NCBI GenBank assembly: GCA_036346255.1
Contig: CM070624.1
Location: 21,670,626-21,734,625, forward strand
Source: Ampelocalamus luodianensis
Lineage: Eukaryota > Streptophyta > Magnoliopsida > Poales > Poaceae
Reading direction: 5' to 3'
DNA: 64,000 bases
The stretch's first letter is position 1. Every line of letters starts with the position of its first letter. A program made the translations under genes and the position numbers. This document shows, piece by piece, positions 21,292-32,705 of the stretch. The notes beneath the pieces are model-generated. The model did no database searches and was not told the DNA's origin. It saw only the letters and a list, made by a program, of their open reading frames with translations.

Positions 21292-23620
21292 TGTAACACC
21301 CAATTTTCAATTTCATAAAATTTAAAAGTTTATTTATGTTTGTGGTTTTTCTGAATTTTGAAGCTTTTATAAATATTTTAAAGCTAAAACAGATTTATTT
21401 GCAAAATTAAAAGCCAACAAATAGTTGGAAATAATTTTATTAAGTCCAGAATGAGTATGGGAATTTCTGTGAATTTTTCCATAATTTTTGGAAGTATTTT
21501 GCTATTTTCTAAAGCTATTATGAATTATCAGAATTAAAACAAATAGAAAAGCAAAAGAAAATCTCTAACAGTGTTTGGGCCGAAACCCAAAGGCTCCGGC
21601 CCAAACTCACTCCCGCGCGCGGCCCGCTCAGCCCAGCCGCACGCACTCTCTCTCCCACCTCCTCATCCACCGTTGGATTAAAATCCAACGCACGCGCCTC
21701 CCACACGCGCCTCATCTTATCTCCACCGCTGGATCTGGCATCAACGATCAAGATCTCCGTAGCGGCCGCACCGTCCGAATGACACCATCAATATGAGCCG
21801 TGCGATCTTAATCTAACGGCGAGATCTTCGTACCGCTTCGGAGACTTAAAACCTTCTAATCTAAACCCTTCAATCTAAATCCTACGGCCAGGATTCCCTC
21901 CACGATCTTCTACTCCCACCAAGTCCCAACCGCAGGATCTAAATCCAACGGCTCCACATCGTCGTCTTCCTCGCCTTCTTCTCCGCGACGCTCGCGCAAC
22001 CGCCGCCATGACCGGGTCACAGGAACTCCGATTTCTTCGCTTTCCCAACCTCATCGTCTCACGTGGTCGTGCGCAACGGCTCTGCCATCTTCCGCCGCCC
22101 CCACTCCCCCTCATTCCCCTCTTCTCGCACACGATCTAGCCAAAACCGCCGCCGCGCCCGCAACTGCCGCCGCACGCCCCCACGCCACCCCGCCGTTTCG
22201 GACCTCCTCTCGCACTATAAAAGGGAGCCCCCGGCGCCCCTCCTTTCACTCAACCCGACGCCCCAAATCACTCCCTCTCTCTCGCTGTGAGCTCGTCGCA
22301 ATCCCGATTTTCGTCGCCGCCAAGCCGCGAGCTTCCGCCGCCGATTTTATACCCGTCGTTGGAGCTTCGTCTTCTCCGTCCGCATCTTCGGCATCGCATC
22401 ATCACCGCGAAGCTCGGGCGCGCACCCACTTCGCCGGAGAACCCCTACAACATCTTCTCCGCCGTCGACCTCTTTCCGCCGCCGCTAAGCCTCGTCGCCG
22501 ACGGACAAAACGTCACGCTCCGCCGCTGTTTGGGTAAGCACTAGACTCAGTGGGTCGTACTCGTTCTTTTGATATCATCCGCGAGGCTCGCCATGGCGCA
22601 GAGCGCCGGCGAGCGCAACGCCGCACTGCCGCCGGCCACGGGCTGACGTGGACAACCACGTTGTAGCCACCTGGGTGCCACGGCGCGCCACCTCACCCTC
22701 CTGCTGCCGGGTCAGCAGCCAGCGTGGCACGGTCCACTACCCCCCCTCAGCCCAAAAACCATAAACCCAGTCTTTGTGGGCCGAGTCACTGACACTTGGG
22801 GCCCACCTGTCAGAATTTAATTTTAATTCTTTTAATCCCGAAATACTGTAGCTGATGTAATCATTGCGCAATAAGTAGATTTTCAGTAGGAAAATAATTC
22901 TGGAAATTCAATAAAATTTCAGATTTAGATATAAACTTCAAAAATTCATAACTTTTGCATATGAACTCCAAATTGGGTGATTCAAATTGCAAAATTTATA
23001 TAAAATTATAATCTAGCTAACTAAATGCTTTATTAAAAGTTGAGGATGGTTAATCCTTATGAAAATTTGGGCGGGAAGCCAAGTGTTAGGAGGGGATCCT
23101 TCACTTTATCATTGGAGGTTATCCACATTATATCATTGCTATTTCAAAATATGATTTTATCCATAGTATAAAATTGCCTTAGAAACTACGATGCTTATTC
23201 AAACTGAAAATGTTGTTTATGCAAAACAACCCCTGCCATACTCACTTGTTTCCTTATGCATGCATTTAAATTCAATATTGGGTGTGACTTGCGAGCACGG
23301 TAGTAGTGCTCACTCTTGTTGAATAAATCTTATTCAGGAGAAGACTGCTATCTTGACGGTGAGGACCGGACGAGTAGGCCTTCGACCTGCACGATTGCTC
23401 GTGGCGCATCGTGTGGCTCCCACTATTATGTTATTTCATTGTGTTTATCATTTGACATTTAATATTATTGTTCGGACTCATTTGTATTAAAAGATTATTT
23501 ATTTAATGCCATTTACGTTTCGTGATATGAATGTGATATTCATTTTTGTGAGATCGTGTACTGGAATTCTGGATCGGTGTTTGAACACGAGAATTCGGGA
23601 TCCTTCGTTCGGGTTCGACA
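21292..23620 (+). repeat. 3' LTR of element C, with ~1-kb deletion
   Basis: Matches the 5' LTR from TGTAACACCC to GGTTCGACA but is only 2,329 bp. About 1.04 kb, corresponding to 5' LTR positions ~14232-15270, is missing. The junction near 23025 joins TAACTAAA to TGCTTTATT and both parental ends carry AAA, so the deletion used microhomology. The lost piece includes the mini-exon and CTATTCGAATAG; the hairpin (23293-23311) is kept. Confidence 0.85.
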
Positions 23621-24731
23621 ATGAATGTGTGCTGCAATTTCTGGGAAGCACATGTCCATCGAGGCACGAATTATTCTGTTTGTGATACTAGGACCAGTGA
23701 AAGGTTAAGTATTACAAGCTTAATAAACCGGGGTCTCACAGGTAGTGAGCAGTGGTATCGACGGATGACAAACAAATTAGAGAAGTCGTGCCATATGGGT
23801 AAAGCTGTACAACCTCTACAGAGTGTAAAACTATTCGAATAGCCGTGTCCACAGTCCTGGACATGCTAGCAAAGCCACTCCAAGTTAGATTTTGGTTTTG
23901 ATTTCAAAGACTTTGTCAAATGGTTTTGGATTTCTATCCAATCGGAAAATTTGGGCTGGTAGCCTTATGATAGGAGGGTGTCTTTCACCACTCAGTGATG
24001 AATGTTATCTGACTATAAAACTTGGTAATTTAGAAAATAAATTTTAGTTATAGAATAACTGTTTTGGAACTTAGTACAAGTATTTGGAAAGAAACATTGC
24101 TTTATGCAAAATAAACTCTATAAGCCTTCTTTTGTTATAACCCTGCATGCATTATAATTCTATTACTGAGTGTAACTTGTGGGGCATGGTTGTTTGTGCT
24201 CACTCTTGCTTAATAAAATATTATTCAGAGGAGAAGGACTGTACAGCTGCTGAAGATCTCGACGACTAGGCCGCTACCCCAGTCAGTTGCATGTGGTAGA
24301 TTAGCTGTGCTCTACTACTTGCTCATCATTTTTCGTTGTGTTCTGTTCTACTGGCTCGTAAGCCTATCTTGTAATCAACTCTGTTGTTTATGAATAAAGT
24401 TTAATGTTTATGGTTGTGGTACCATATTTGTTTACTGTGTGAGTTAGCCACTGATCATGAGACTAGTTTAGAAATGCATAGAGGATTTGGTGTATTCATT
24501 CCGGGTCCCTACATTAACTAACTTCTAATCTCAATTAGCTAGCATTATTGTTGCCGCCTGCAGCCCAAGTGGACGTTTTTGGTGGCCTAGGAAGGTTGGA
24601 GTTGTCTGGGAAGGCATCTAGGCCAGGAAGGAGATGGCAACTCCAGGCCTCCAACCAAACGCCTTGCAGGCAGCATCCAGGGAGGAGTCCGACCAGGCAA
24701 AATGGTGCCAGGTATCAATCCAAACAAGCCC

Positions 24732-27256
24732 TAAAACTTTGCAATTACTACCCCTGAAACTCAAAATCTAAATATATCACCAACTACTGTCACCATACAA
24801 TCTTGGGGGAGAGATGCACGAGACACAAAGCCAAATTGAGTAGGCACAAACGAATGTTGCAAATGCGGGTGAAAAACAACCAAAGGACATCCAAGTGTCC
24901 AACGATGGGTCGTTGTTACTCGTTGGTGAATGTTGATGGAGATAGATGTAAGTGAAACTAGTTTAATTAAGGTGTCTCTGGAATAAGAGCGTAGTTGGTT
25001 GCCTACATAACCCCAGGCTAGGCCTTCGGGATGCGGTAGTTCTCTGAAACAACACGGTGCCATCGCACTCATGCCTCTTCTTCTTGACTTTCACACATAC
25101 TAGAGTAACGCTATTCCATGTACAGATGTGGCATCTCCAATGCTTAAGGCACACTGGGGTATTTAGGTGATGTTCACTGACTTTGTGGTTTTCTCTACAG
25201 TGTTTAAAGCTCTTGCTTTGGCCTTAAGGTGATACCCACTACAACTAAAATAAGATGACAGATAAGTACCCTTTCCGCTTCGCGTTCCCATCTATCTCTC
25301 CCCCTCATGTATTCCTTTCTCATGAAAAAACACATAAGCATGATGCTTCTCCATGGCGTCTTCCTTCTCTCTCCATTCTTGATCGTCGCCCCTTCCTCTC
25401 CACGCCGCGCTGCACCTCCCTCTCCAGCACCGCATGTGCTTCGTTGTGTTGAATTCTTGATGGCGTTTTGGGAATTTCCCAATTAGAGAAAAGAAGAAAA
25501 TGGGAAAAGGAAAAGAAAAGAACTTGTGGGGCCCGCTTGCCATTGAGTTGAGGGGAAGGATAAGGTCTGGAGACCTTATCTCCTTCCGAAGGGAGAAGCT
25601 CTCGTGTGCTAGTTGTTTAGCATGGCAGCAGCACTTGCGACGCGAGTGACTCGTGAAATGCACACCAGTCGTTGGCGACGGTAGCGCATGACCTCCTCCT
25701 CCTCTTCATTTGCCGGTTCTCCCCTCTATTTCTGTACCCCCGAACAACAGTGAGAAATTCCCAATTTTTTGTGCTTTTTCTCCCCTTCAATTTGTTTTCA
25801 ATTTCTGGATCATCAGAGCTCCAGCGTCGCCGTGCTTGTCCCGGCGTTGTCGGTGGTTAGGCTAGAACCCTCCTCCGTGCGCATTCCAGTGGCTCCCTCT
25901 TGCACCCTTTCTTCTGTCGGGGTTCTATGAGGTTTCCTGTTTGTGCGTCGATTGAAGGTAATTCCGGTGTGCTCCTTGGCGATCCTGCTGAGGGAGAAGA
26001 ACTTTGGTTTCTTTAGTGATTGGTGCTACTTGTGCTTTCGGCCAAAGCATTTGTTGGTGGTCTTGTGTAGCATATCCCCTGTACCTCAACTTCGTTCTTT
26101 CGGTGTGTCTCGAATTGTAAAGATCGACATTGTATCTCCGACGACCACATCCTCATATCGCGGCACAGCGGAGCGATTGGTTTTCTGAGTCAGCGCCCTG
26201 TGGCTTGTCTTATCTGATTTTCATATCGGTGATTTTGATTACCATCGGCTTTGTGAGTCCTCTGTATTCTTATTGCGCATCACTTTGCATATATACATGT
26301 GTTGTGCTAGTGGATATATCAATTTGTGATTGTTCTGTCTGTGACTAGCACAGGGAGATATTGCTTAGTGATTGTGGGCTCGGTTAACTGCTCGAGGAGG
26401 ATTAGTGTCTAATGCTGAAATAGATTTGATGAATAGTTTGGACTTGAGCTCTAATTTGAGTTGCTTATTGCCGTCACTTGATTTTATCTTTACAGTATGT
26501 TCTTTCGGTTGTACTGAGTTGTCTTGAACTTGTTTGGTTCTGTGATCTCTAGCATTTGAGTATTTGTTTGTTTACTGTTAGTCAAAGAGGCTTTAGGGCT
26601 GAACTGTGATTCTGTGAACCGTATGCACCAAGGTTTCATCACTGTTCTGTTGGCTAATTGAAGTGCTGTTTTTGTGATCTTGTACATTGATAATCACTGT
26701 TCTGTTGGCAGAAAGTATCAATTGTTTATTGTTGTGAAAGAAATCGTTTTGACGGATTAGTAAAGTATTATTTAGAGCTCAAAGTCTAAATTCTGGTTGT
26801 CTTATCTAATTAGTGAAGAGTATAGACAAAAGTAGCGAGAAGGCCATGAGTATATCTTGTGCAACTCTACATCTAATAGCAATAATCAAACTATTAAATC
26901 TGAGCATTGTGCTGAATTTAATTATCATCGTGTTCTATGTTTTGAGCATATTATCCTGTTTAAATGACTTGAAGAATTTTCATGTGCATATGTTAATTTT
27001 GTCATTTAAATGCTATTAAAATTATGCTTTAATTATTATTTCTTATTCTAGAATTAATTCTAAATATTTGCTAAAACTGTTTTATTTGCAACACGCTGTC
27101 CCTCTTCAATGGTGTCCCAGCGATCAGAACTGGAGGTGATGACCGTCGAGAACCTCCATACTGCTGAATTCGGTGACGGCAACAACATAAGTGAAACGGT
27201 GAGAGAGAGATGCAACTTTTTACAACTTAAGTTTACTCCTTAAAGCCCGTCCACAA
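24732..27256. other. Intergenic region with one possible exon
   Basis: No convincing gene. Between 25240 and 26200 the sequence is pyrimidine-rich and resembles a promoter plus untranslated leader, and it then becomes AT-rich. At 27109-27183 an ATG-initiated frame (MVSQRSELEVMTVENLHTAE and on) ends at ACG|GTGAGA, a possible first exon, but no partner exon was found before the PIF element begins at 27257. Confidence 0.3.
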
Positions 27257-27596
27257 GAGCGTGTTTGGCATGGCTCTGCTCCACAAAGAGCGGCTCCACC
27301 GAGAACTCGAGGAGCGTAGCTCTGATAGGGAGTTGGAGCTGGGTTTAGGTGTGTTTGGCTGAAAGATTGTTCTCAGCTCCAGAAAACATGGTTCGGAGGA
27401 TACAATGACATGTTTGCCCCTATTATATTACTGATGATACTATAATTATTTCTCTAAGTATAAATTCAAATAAAAAGCGTTTGAAGGCCAAAATATTCAA
27501 GTGCAAATAATGTCATACCCAAAATATGACATGTCCATGGTGCACGTTCAAATAAACCAGAAGTTCGAATTATCTAAAAAATATTACATGACTTGT

Positions 27597-28887
27597 TCAC
27601 ACATTCCATGCAAGCGAGAGAGATGTTGCCATATTATCACGGAATGTGTCCATTGTAACAACACTTGATTCAGAAGTTGTTGCATCAGATGCATGCTGTG
27701 ATACCGCATATTTGTTGTATCTATCAGGAATTGTAGGCACAAAGTTAGGATCTCGATCAAAATTAGCAAAGTCCACATCACCACTTGAATGCTCACGAAT
27801 GAAATTATGGAGAACCATGGTTGCCGCTACAATCTTTTTGTGTGAGCATTGAATACCTGCATCTTGTAAAGGATTTGCCATTTCATCTTCCATAGCCCAA
27901 ATGATCGCTCAATAACATTACGAATAGATGAATGCACATGATTGAACCTCTCTCTTGGAGTATTAGGTTCCATACCTCTATGCCACTCGGGTAAGTGATA
28001 CCTTTCTCCCTTGTATGGAGCTAGGTATCCCGGACGGTTAGGATAGCCGCATCTACAACGTAGTACTTACCTACACATGGAAAGTAGAATAGTTACAAAA
28101 TGATTCGATAAGCAATGTCATATATTCAAATAACTATAGTAGAAATCTTTGTACCTAGTGGTGGATGTGGGAAGTCTTTTCATCATTTTGCAAATGCATG
28201 GTACAATACACTTGTGTCATGAGTAGACCCAGGTGACCAGTGCAACATAAGTGAAGCGCATATCAAAATCACAAACAGCAAGCACATTTTGAGTTGCCAT
28301 GCTGTCTTTCAATGTATCTCACTTGTTCTTACGGTGAGAGAGACACACGAATATGTGTCCCATCTAGAGCACCAATGCAATCCTTGAAGTGTGCATATGC
28401 TCTTTTATCATTCATAATCCTCTTGTGAACAGTGCGGAAATTAGGATCTGTTGGTCTCAAATACTCCTCGGCCATTGCAATCAAACAAGATAACACCTCA
28501 TGAAATTTCCTACTTATTGTTTCACCAGAGTGTTTAAACCTATTTTGACCCTTTCTATTTGATTCACATCCAGCACATATGTAAAGGAATATTGCAAGCA
28601 TCTCATAAGTGTTCATATGTTTGGATTCTTTCAGTCCATACTTCTCAACCAAGACATCATGAAGATCAAGAAATATTTCTTTGTTCATCCGCAACATCCT
28701 ATGGCATTCTCCGGGTGTATTCATGGTCTCATTCAACCAGCCCATTCCGCTCTGTATTGAAACTCTGGGTGGTGCTTTATCCAAATACAAATCACAATAG
28801 ATGTCTGCAAGCTTTGCACCTGTAGTTACCATGGCAAAAAAAATGATCACCGTCATCACTAGAAGTATCACTCTCAGAATCAGACAT
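27597..28887 (-). pseudogene. PIF/Harbinger transposase (DDE_Tnp_4 type)
   Basis: The likely start is the ATG at 28887-28885 (MSDSESDTSSDD), right after an acceptor-like TTTGTACAG. The frame then has KLADIYCDLYLDKAPPR, the helix-turn-helix-like N-terminal half and the catalytic block DCIGALDGTHI (first Asp, about 28350). Further on, in shifted frames, are YYVVDA (second Asp, about 28050) and IERSFG (Glu, about 27900). The C-terminal frame 27893-27597 carries AATMVLHNFIREH. At least two frame changes separate the blocks; one may be an intron around 28080-28320. Likely inactive, unless these reflect introns or read errors. Confidence 0.8.
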
Positions 28888-28936
28888 CTGTACAAACATA
28901 AAAATTAATAGATATGTCAATAATAGTGCATCTGAG

Positions 28937-29047
28937 ACAAATAGATAAAAAAGGTGACAATATTACATAGGTTCAACAATAACAAATCTGATTCAAATAG
29001 ATAAAAAAAGGTGACAATATTACATAGGTTCAACAATAATAAGAGGA
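28937..29047. repeat. 56-bp tandem duplication in the PIF element
   Basis: Two near-identical units, each starting CAAATAGATAAAAAA and including GGTGACAATATTACATAGG, lie between the transposase and the Myb-like ORF. They differ mainly by the A-run length, so the duplication is recent. Confidence 0.8.
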
Positions 29048-29209
29048 TACAAGCCATAGCATCACAGCCATGAAAATCACTAGTTTCCATACTTGGCCAC
29101 GTACTTTCTAGTAAGCCAGTTAAACCTATTGTCAGTAGGTAAGGTCATGAACATCTCCCTCTGATCCTTTTTCACAAACAATTCAGTTGCAATGAAATGT
29201 TCATTGGTT

Positions 29210-30092
29210 TCATAGCCGCACCACAGCAACCACATGCTCCATCACTTCTTTAATAGAGAACTTCCCTTCCTTACTAGAAGCATATGAGTTGGCTGAAGTA
29301 GCAATACTTGACATTGCTTCTTTGATTAGTATTGCTGTCCCTGTCTTAGGCTTCTTTCCTTTATCTTGGACAGCTCTTGGTGGCCTCTTACCATTAGCAT
29401 TGACAGGAGAAATCTGCTCCAACTCATTGGTGTCAAAATACTCATTACCACCTTCTTCCTCTAGGGTCTGATCAATGAATGCATCTTCTTGTGTTTCACC
29501 ACCATCATCATTAGAAGGAGCAACGTTCGATGGAGCATTGGCCATATGTGGAGACCAATGATCCACACCAATACTAGTGATATCTGCAAAGCACTTTTGG
29601 ATGTCATCTTCATTTTGAAGGCCCAATTTTACGAATTTACCACAACCGGAATATCCTAAAAAGATGCAACATAGCCACATGATTATGAGAAAAACAATTC
29701 TAATTTCTAATCAAGCAGTTTGAGATAAAATGAACCACTTACGACTCTAGCTTTCTTCCACCACTCATCATCCATAACAATGGTCCCTTTACAGGCACCA
29801 ACCGGTTCTATGCTGCCTCAACATCATTTTTTCCACGCCTTGTAATCTTCTTTCAACTTGTCTCATTTGTTTTTATCGGCACTTGGTCGCCACCAAACCA
29901 GTCTATCTTTCAAACCCTTTTCAACCTCAAAGATACCCAACACTGTTTAAATGAGTATTGGGACGGTTGCCTCTCCCAACTTGTTCGACAAATAGTTGGC
30001 AAAAGACCCGAGTGGCCTCAAGGTTCCAATCAATTTCGGCATCTATAATCGAACTCACAACAAAAATCGAACACATTTGATTTAGGATACTA
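29210..30092 (-). pseudogene. PIF ORF1, Myb/SANT-like DNA-binding protein
   Basis: Read on the minus strand from about 30040, a segment with WNLEATRVFCQLFVEQVGRG and NRPNTHLNSVGYL matches the start of the plant Myb/SANT-like domain found in PIF ORF1 proteins. DDEWWKKARV near 29760 is its end. The frame 29680-29210 gives the acidic middle and C-terminal part (DHWSPHMANAPS, then Asp/Glu-rich, then GKRPPR and a basic GKKPKTG). ORF1 partners the transposase and assists transposition (family knowledge). In-frame stops occur in the SANT part; an intron near 29700-29740 is possible. Confidence 0.68.
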
Positions 30093-31560
30093 CCTAATGC
30101 ATGCAATTCCACTGAAATCGAACAAATGGCGGGAGTAATGAAATATCTGAGAACAAATCGGTACCTTGCGAAGACCAAGGAGTGGGTGAGTCTGCAAGGA
30201 GAGGATGCGGGTGTGACAATTTGTTGGAAGTTGAGAGTGATGACAATGTTAAGAAGTCTGCGGTCTTCCAAATTCCAATTTGCATTTGCGGCACTTGTAA
30301 GGGGGCACTGAAAAAGCAGCGCAATGATTTGTGGCACATCATCGATCTGGATCGCAAAGTATTGTTGGAACAAGTAAAGCACAAACAACCGAGCCAATCA
30401 ATTTGACCTCAAATAGTATGATCGGGCAACAGCGTGGTTCCGAAAAAACTTCAATTTACTTCAATATCACTGATGTTTTCTTTTGCAGAGAGAAGGTTCT
30501 ATGCTCGTGCTACTATGAAATCTTTTTGGCACTGCAGATGGAACATATACTCTGGTACCATTTGTAATGCCTCAAAAGTCTTATACACTGTGGAACTCTG
30601 GGCTCGCCGACAATGGCTCAAACAAGGGCTGTGTGGGACAGGCTGTGTTGGAGTATCAAAATTGTAGTATGGTTTCTGCGAATACGTGCTTACTTTCTTG
30701 AGTGACACACAATCTGTGATTTGAAGTCAAAATTGTTTTGTTTCCAAGCAGAAATAAGGAGCACCCGGACATGAAGTTCTCGGAGCTAGCTATATGTCTG
30801 CATATGACAAAGTTTTTTTCCCTGAATAAATAACAAACCATGCCAAGACAACAATCGACACACCAAGAATTTCAGTGATTCTACAACATTGTAAACTGCC
30901 GATCAATATCCTGAAACAATCCAATTTTAACTATCAATTGGAATAAATTTCTTGAGGCACAACTGGGGGCTTTTCGTCAGAAACTCCGAAATTTTGCAAA
31001 TCTGATTTGACGATATTTTGTACATTACAGAGAGCTCAGCAACTATGACCTGAAACTCCTTTAGTCCATATGGAGATAGCTATCCGACATGACAGGCTAG
31101 ATTACATCTCATGACCAAGAAAACACATTGACATGTCATTGTACAAGTTACAATAGGTTGAAATCGGTGTAGTCCACGAGTTGCTTTGTAGCTCAATTGC
31201 CATTCGTTCATTCCTCTGTGCTGTCGATTTGTGGCGTGTTATTTTGACCAAGGAAAAGAGCGGAGCAAAGACGAGTTGTTACGTTCTTACAGGTATTATG
31301 AGTTATGACTGTATTCTGTGGTAAGAATTTCGTGAAACTCTCTGAAAAAACAGTTTCCTATTCTAATTCAGAAATAGGCAATGGAAGATGGTTGCTATGT
31401 GTGTAGATCGTGTTCTTGTGACTATTCAAGAAATGGAGAAGCTGCGCGGGGGATCAGGTTCTCTCTCACTCAGTGTTCCTAATAATTTCCTAAAAGTTGG
31501 ACATAGCGATGCACCTCCTTCCAATAAATCACATGCATATCAAGGAACAAATTCGTAGTT

Positions 31561-32100
31561 TCAAGGAACAAAGCGAGAAGAAGCGAGGAGCACGGACCTT
31601 GCGCGAAGAAATGCGCTCGGCGTCCACGGACATGACGGAGCGCGAGTCGCCCTTACACGGACTCCGACGCGGCACCGGACGGGAGAAGAACGCCGACGGC
31701 CGGCGACCACCACCGCGCAGAGGCGACGAGGTTCTTCGCGCGGCCGAGTACAGATCCGATGGCGCGAGACGAGGTAGCTCCGGCGGGTGATGGAAACGGC
31801 GTCGCCTTGCGATGGCGCGGGTGGGGCGCTTCGGGCCGCGCGGTGGGAGAGAAAGCGCGCGCTTCGGGCCGCGCCGGGAGGGAAGCGAGCGCCGGTGGGA
31901 GGGACAGCGTCGCCTGCACCGGCAGCGGGTGGGGCGCTCGGGCCGGCGCCGGTGGGAGGAAAACAGCGGCGCTCGGGCCGCGCGGTGGGGAGAAGCGGCG
32001 CTCGGTGGGGAGGCGGCGGCAACCGCGAGGAAGAACGACGGAGCAGTCGAGTGCGTTCGAGAAATAGATCGAAGCGTTTTTTCTCTATAACCAGTGGCAA
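31561..32100 (-). other. GC-rich ORF at the PIF right end
   Basis: A 179-codon Ala/Arg/Pro/Ser-rich minus-strand frame begins about 200 bp inside the right TIR. GC content is far above the neighbouring AT-rich transposon DNA. It has no recognisable domain. Its position and direction suit a first, mostly untranslated, exon of the transposon genes, or a captured GC-rich host exon. From 30410 to 31560 no gene is seen. Confidence 0.35.
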
Positions 32101-32705
32101 AGGTGGGTAATTACCTTGAAACTCAGTGTCAGGTTCATTTCGAGGATTCTGGAGTGGGAAAAGAGGTGCTCACTAAAATGAACTAGAGCTCTACCAACTC
32201 CACGAAGAAGCATTGCTCCATCAATTTATGGAGTTTTGGTGTTTGGTAGTTTTGCAGCGACTCACTGAGTTTTGGGTGGGCCACGCCAAACACGCCCTAA
32301 GGCTGGCTTGGAGCTAAGACCGCCACTAAAATTTTGCTCCAACGTTAGGGTCGGCTAAAAGATTGCCACAACTTTTTTTCACACCTCACTGTCACCTGTA
32401 CCTGCCGTACCCTTGGTACTGTGGACTGGATGGCTGTCCGGAGCCCGAACACCGGCCACGCCAAGGCCAAGCCGCGTCCCGTCGCGTACACGGTACACCC
32501 CAGTACCACCTTCCTACCAAACTCCCAAAAACAAAGCGAGAGACGCAACCACGCGTACAGTTTTCACTCGCCTCGCACCAGCTCAGCTCAGCTCAGCTAT
32601 CCTCCTCCCTTCCCACCGCCGCATCCCCAATCCCACCAGATTTGCCTCGCCTCGCCTCGCCTCGCTTCACCTCCCCATTTATGCCGCCTCCCCTCCCATA
32701 GTCCC

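Larger units (their letters stand above)
12511..23620 (+). mobile_element. Ty3/gypsy LTR retrotransposon C (Tekay/Del-like, RIRE-type)
   Basis: A complete element of 11.1 kb with both LTRs, TSD ATGAA at 12506-12510 and 23621-23625, a tRNA-Met-type primer-binding site, orf0, gag, and pol in the order protease, RT, RNase H, integrase. That order with a chromodomain-like tail after integrase fits the chromovirus (Tekay/Del) lineage. The extra ORF upstream of gag recalls the orf0 of rice RIRE elements (recollection). gag and pol are broken by stop and frameshifts; orf0 is open. It sits in solo LTR B, so it is the youngest layer of the nest. Confidence 0.9.
7508..23740 (+). mobile_element. Solo LTR B (about 5.1 kb), split by element C
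   Basis: Starts TGTAACATCCTAATTTTGG and ends CGGGGTCTCACA. The flanks are GGTAC (7503-7507) and GGTAG (23741-23745), a 5-bp duplication with one mismatch. LTR B sequence is 7508-12510 plus 23626-23740. No primer-binding site or coding domain was found, so it is read as a very long solo LTR. The architecture supports this: TGTAACA start, palindromic CGTTGGATC motifs, donor-like GGTGAGTG near 8899, the acidic frame ending CAAG|GCAAGC at 11000, CTATTCGAATAG at 11850 and the hairpin at 12187. An internally deleted full element cannot be excluded. Confidence 0.72.
4503..24513 (+). mobile_element. Solo LTR A (Ty3/gypsy), split by B and C
   Basis: Starts TGTAACATCCCGATTTTC, ends CCGGGTCCCTACA, and is flanked by TTAAC at 4498-4502 and 24514-24518. 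The LTR sequence itself is 4503-7507 plus 23746-24513, about 3.8 kb, with no primer-binding site, gag or pol, so it is a solo LTR left by recombination. Its 3' end resembles the LTR of element E (GTGTGAGTTAGC against GTGTGAGCTAGC, then GGGTCCCTACA against GGGTCCCGACA), so it is a distant relative. It contains a TATA box, a minisatellite, and the shared AG-exon-GCAAGT, CTATTCGAATAG and hairpin modules described in the findings. Confidence 0.87.
4186..24731. mobile_element. Tourist-like (PIF/Harbinger) MITE split by LTR elements
   Basis: The left end starts GGGATTGTTTGGATTGAGAC. The right end, reverse complemented, starts GGGCTTGTTTGGATTGATAC. The element is flanked by TAA at 4183-4185 and 24732-24734, the 3-bp duplication expected for PIF/Tourist. 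Only 4186-4502 and 24519-24731 belong to the MITE itself (about 530 bp); everything between is the solo LTR A nest. It is therefore the oldest layer of this nest. Confidence 0.75.
27257..32297 (-). mobile_element. PIF/Harbinger DNA transposon (about 5 kb)
   Basis: The left end GAGCGTGTTTGGCATGGC and the reverse complement of the right end GGGCGTGTTTGGCGTGGC form the TIR. The flanks are CAA (27254-27256) and TAA (32298-32300), an imperfect form of the 3-bp duplication typical of PIF. Both expected genes are present on the minus strand, a DDE transposase and a Myb/SANT-like ORF. A 180-codon GC-rich frame near the right end may be their leader. Size and gene content suit an autonomous element that has started to decay. 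Confidence 0.8.

Noticed and set aside
7503..23745. Rejecting B as an LTR because its flanks GGTAC/GGTAG differ
   Set aside because: I kept B as a solo LTR. One mismatch is acceptable, the TGTAAC...TCACA ends fit, and the sequence of A reads continuously across the site when B is removed.
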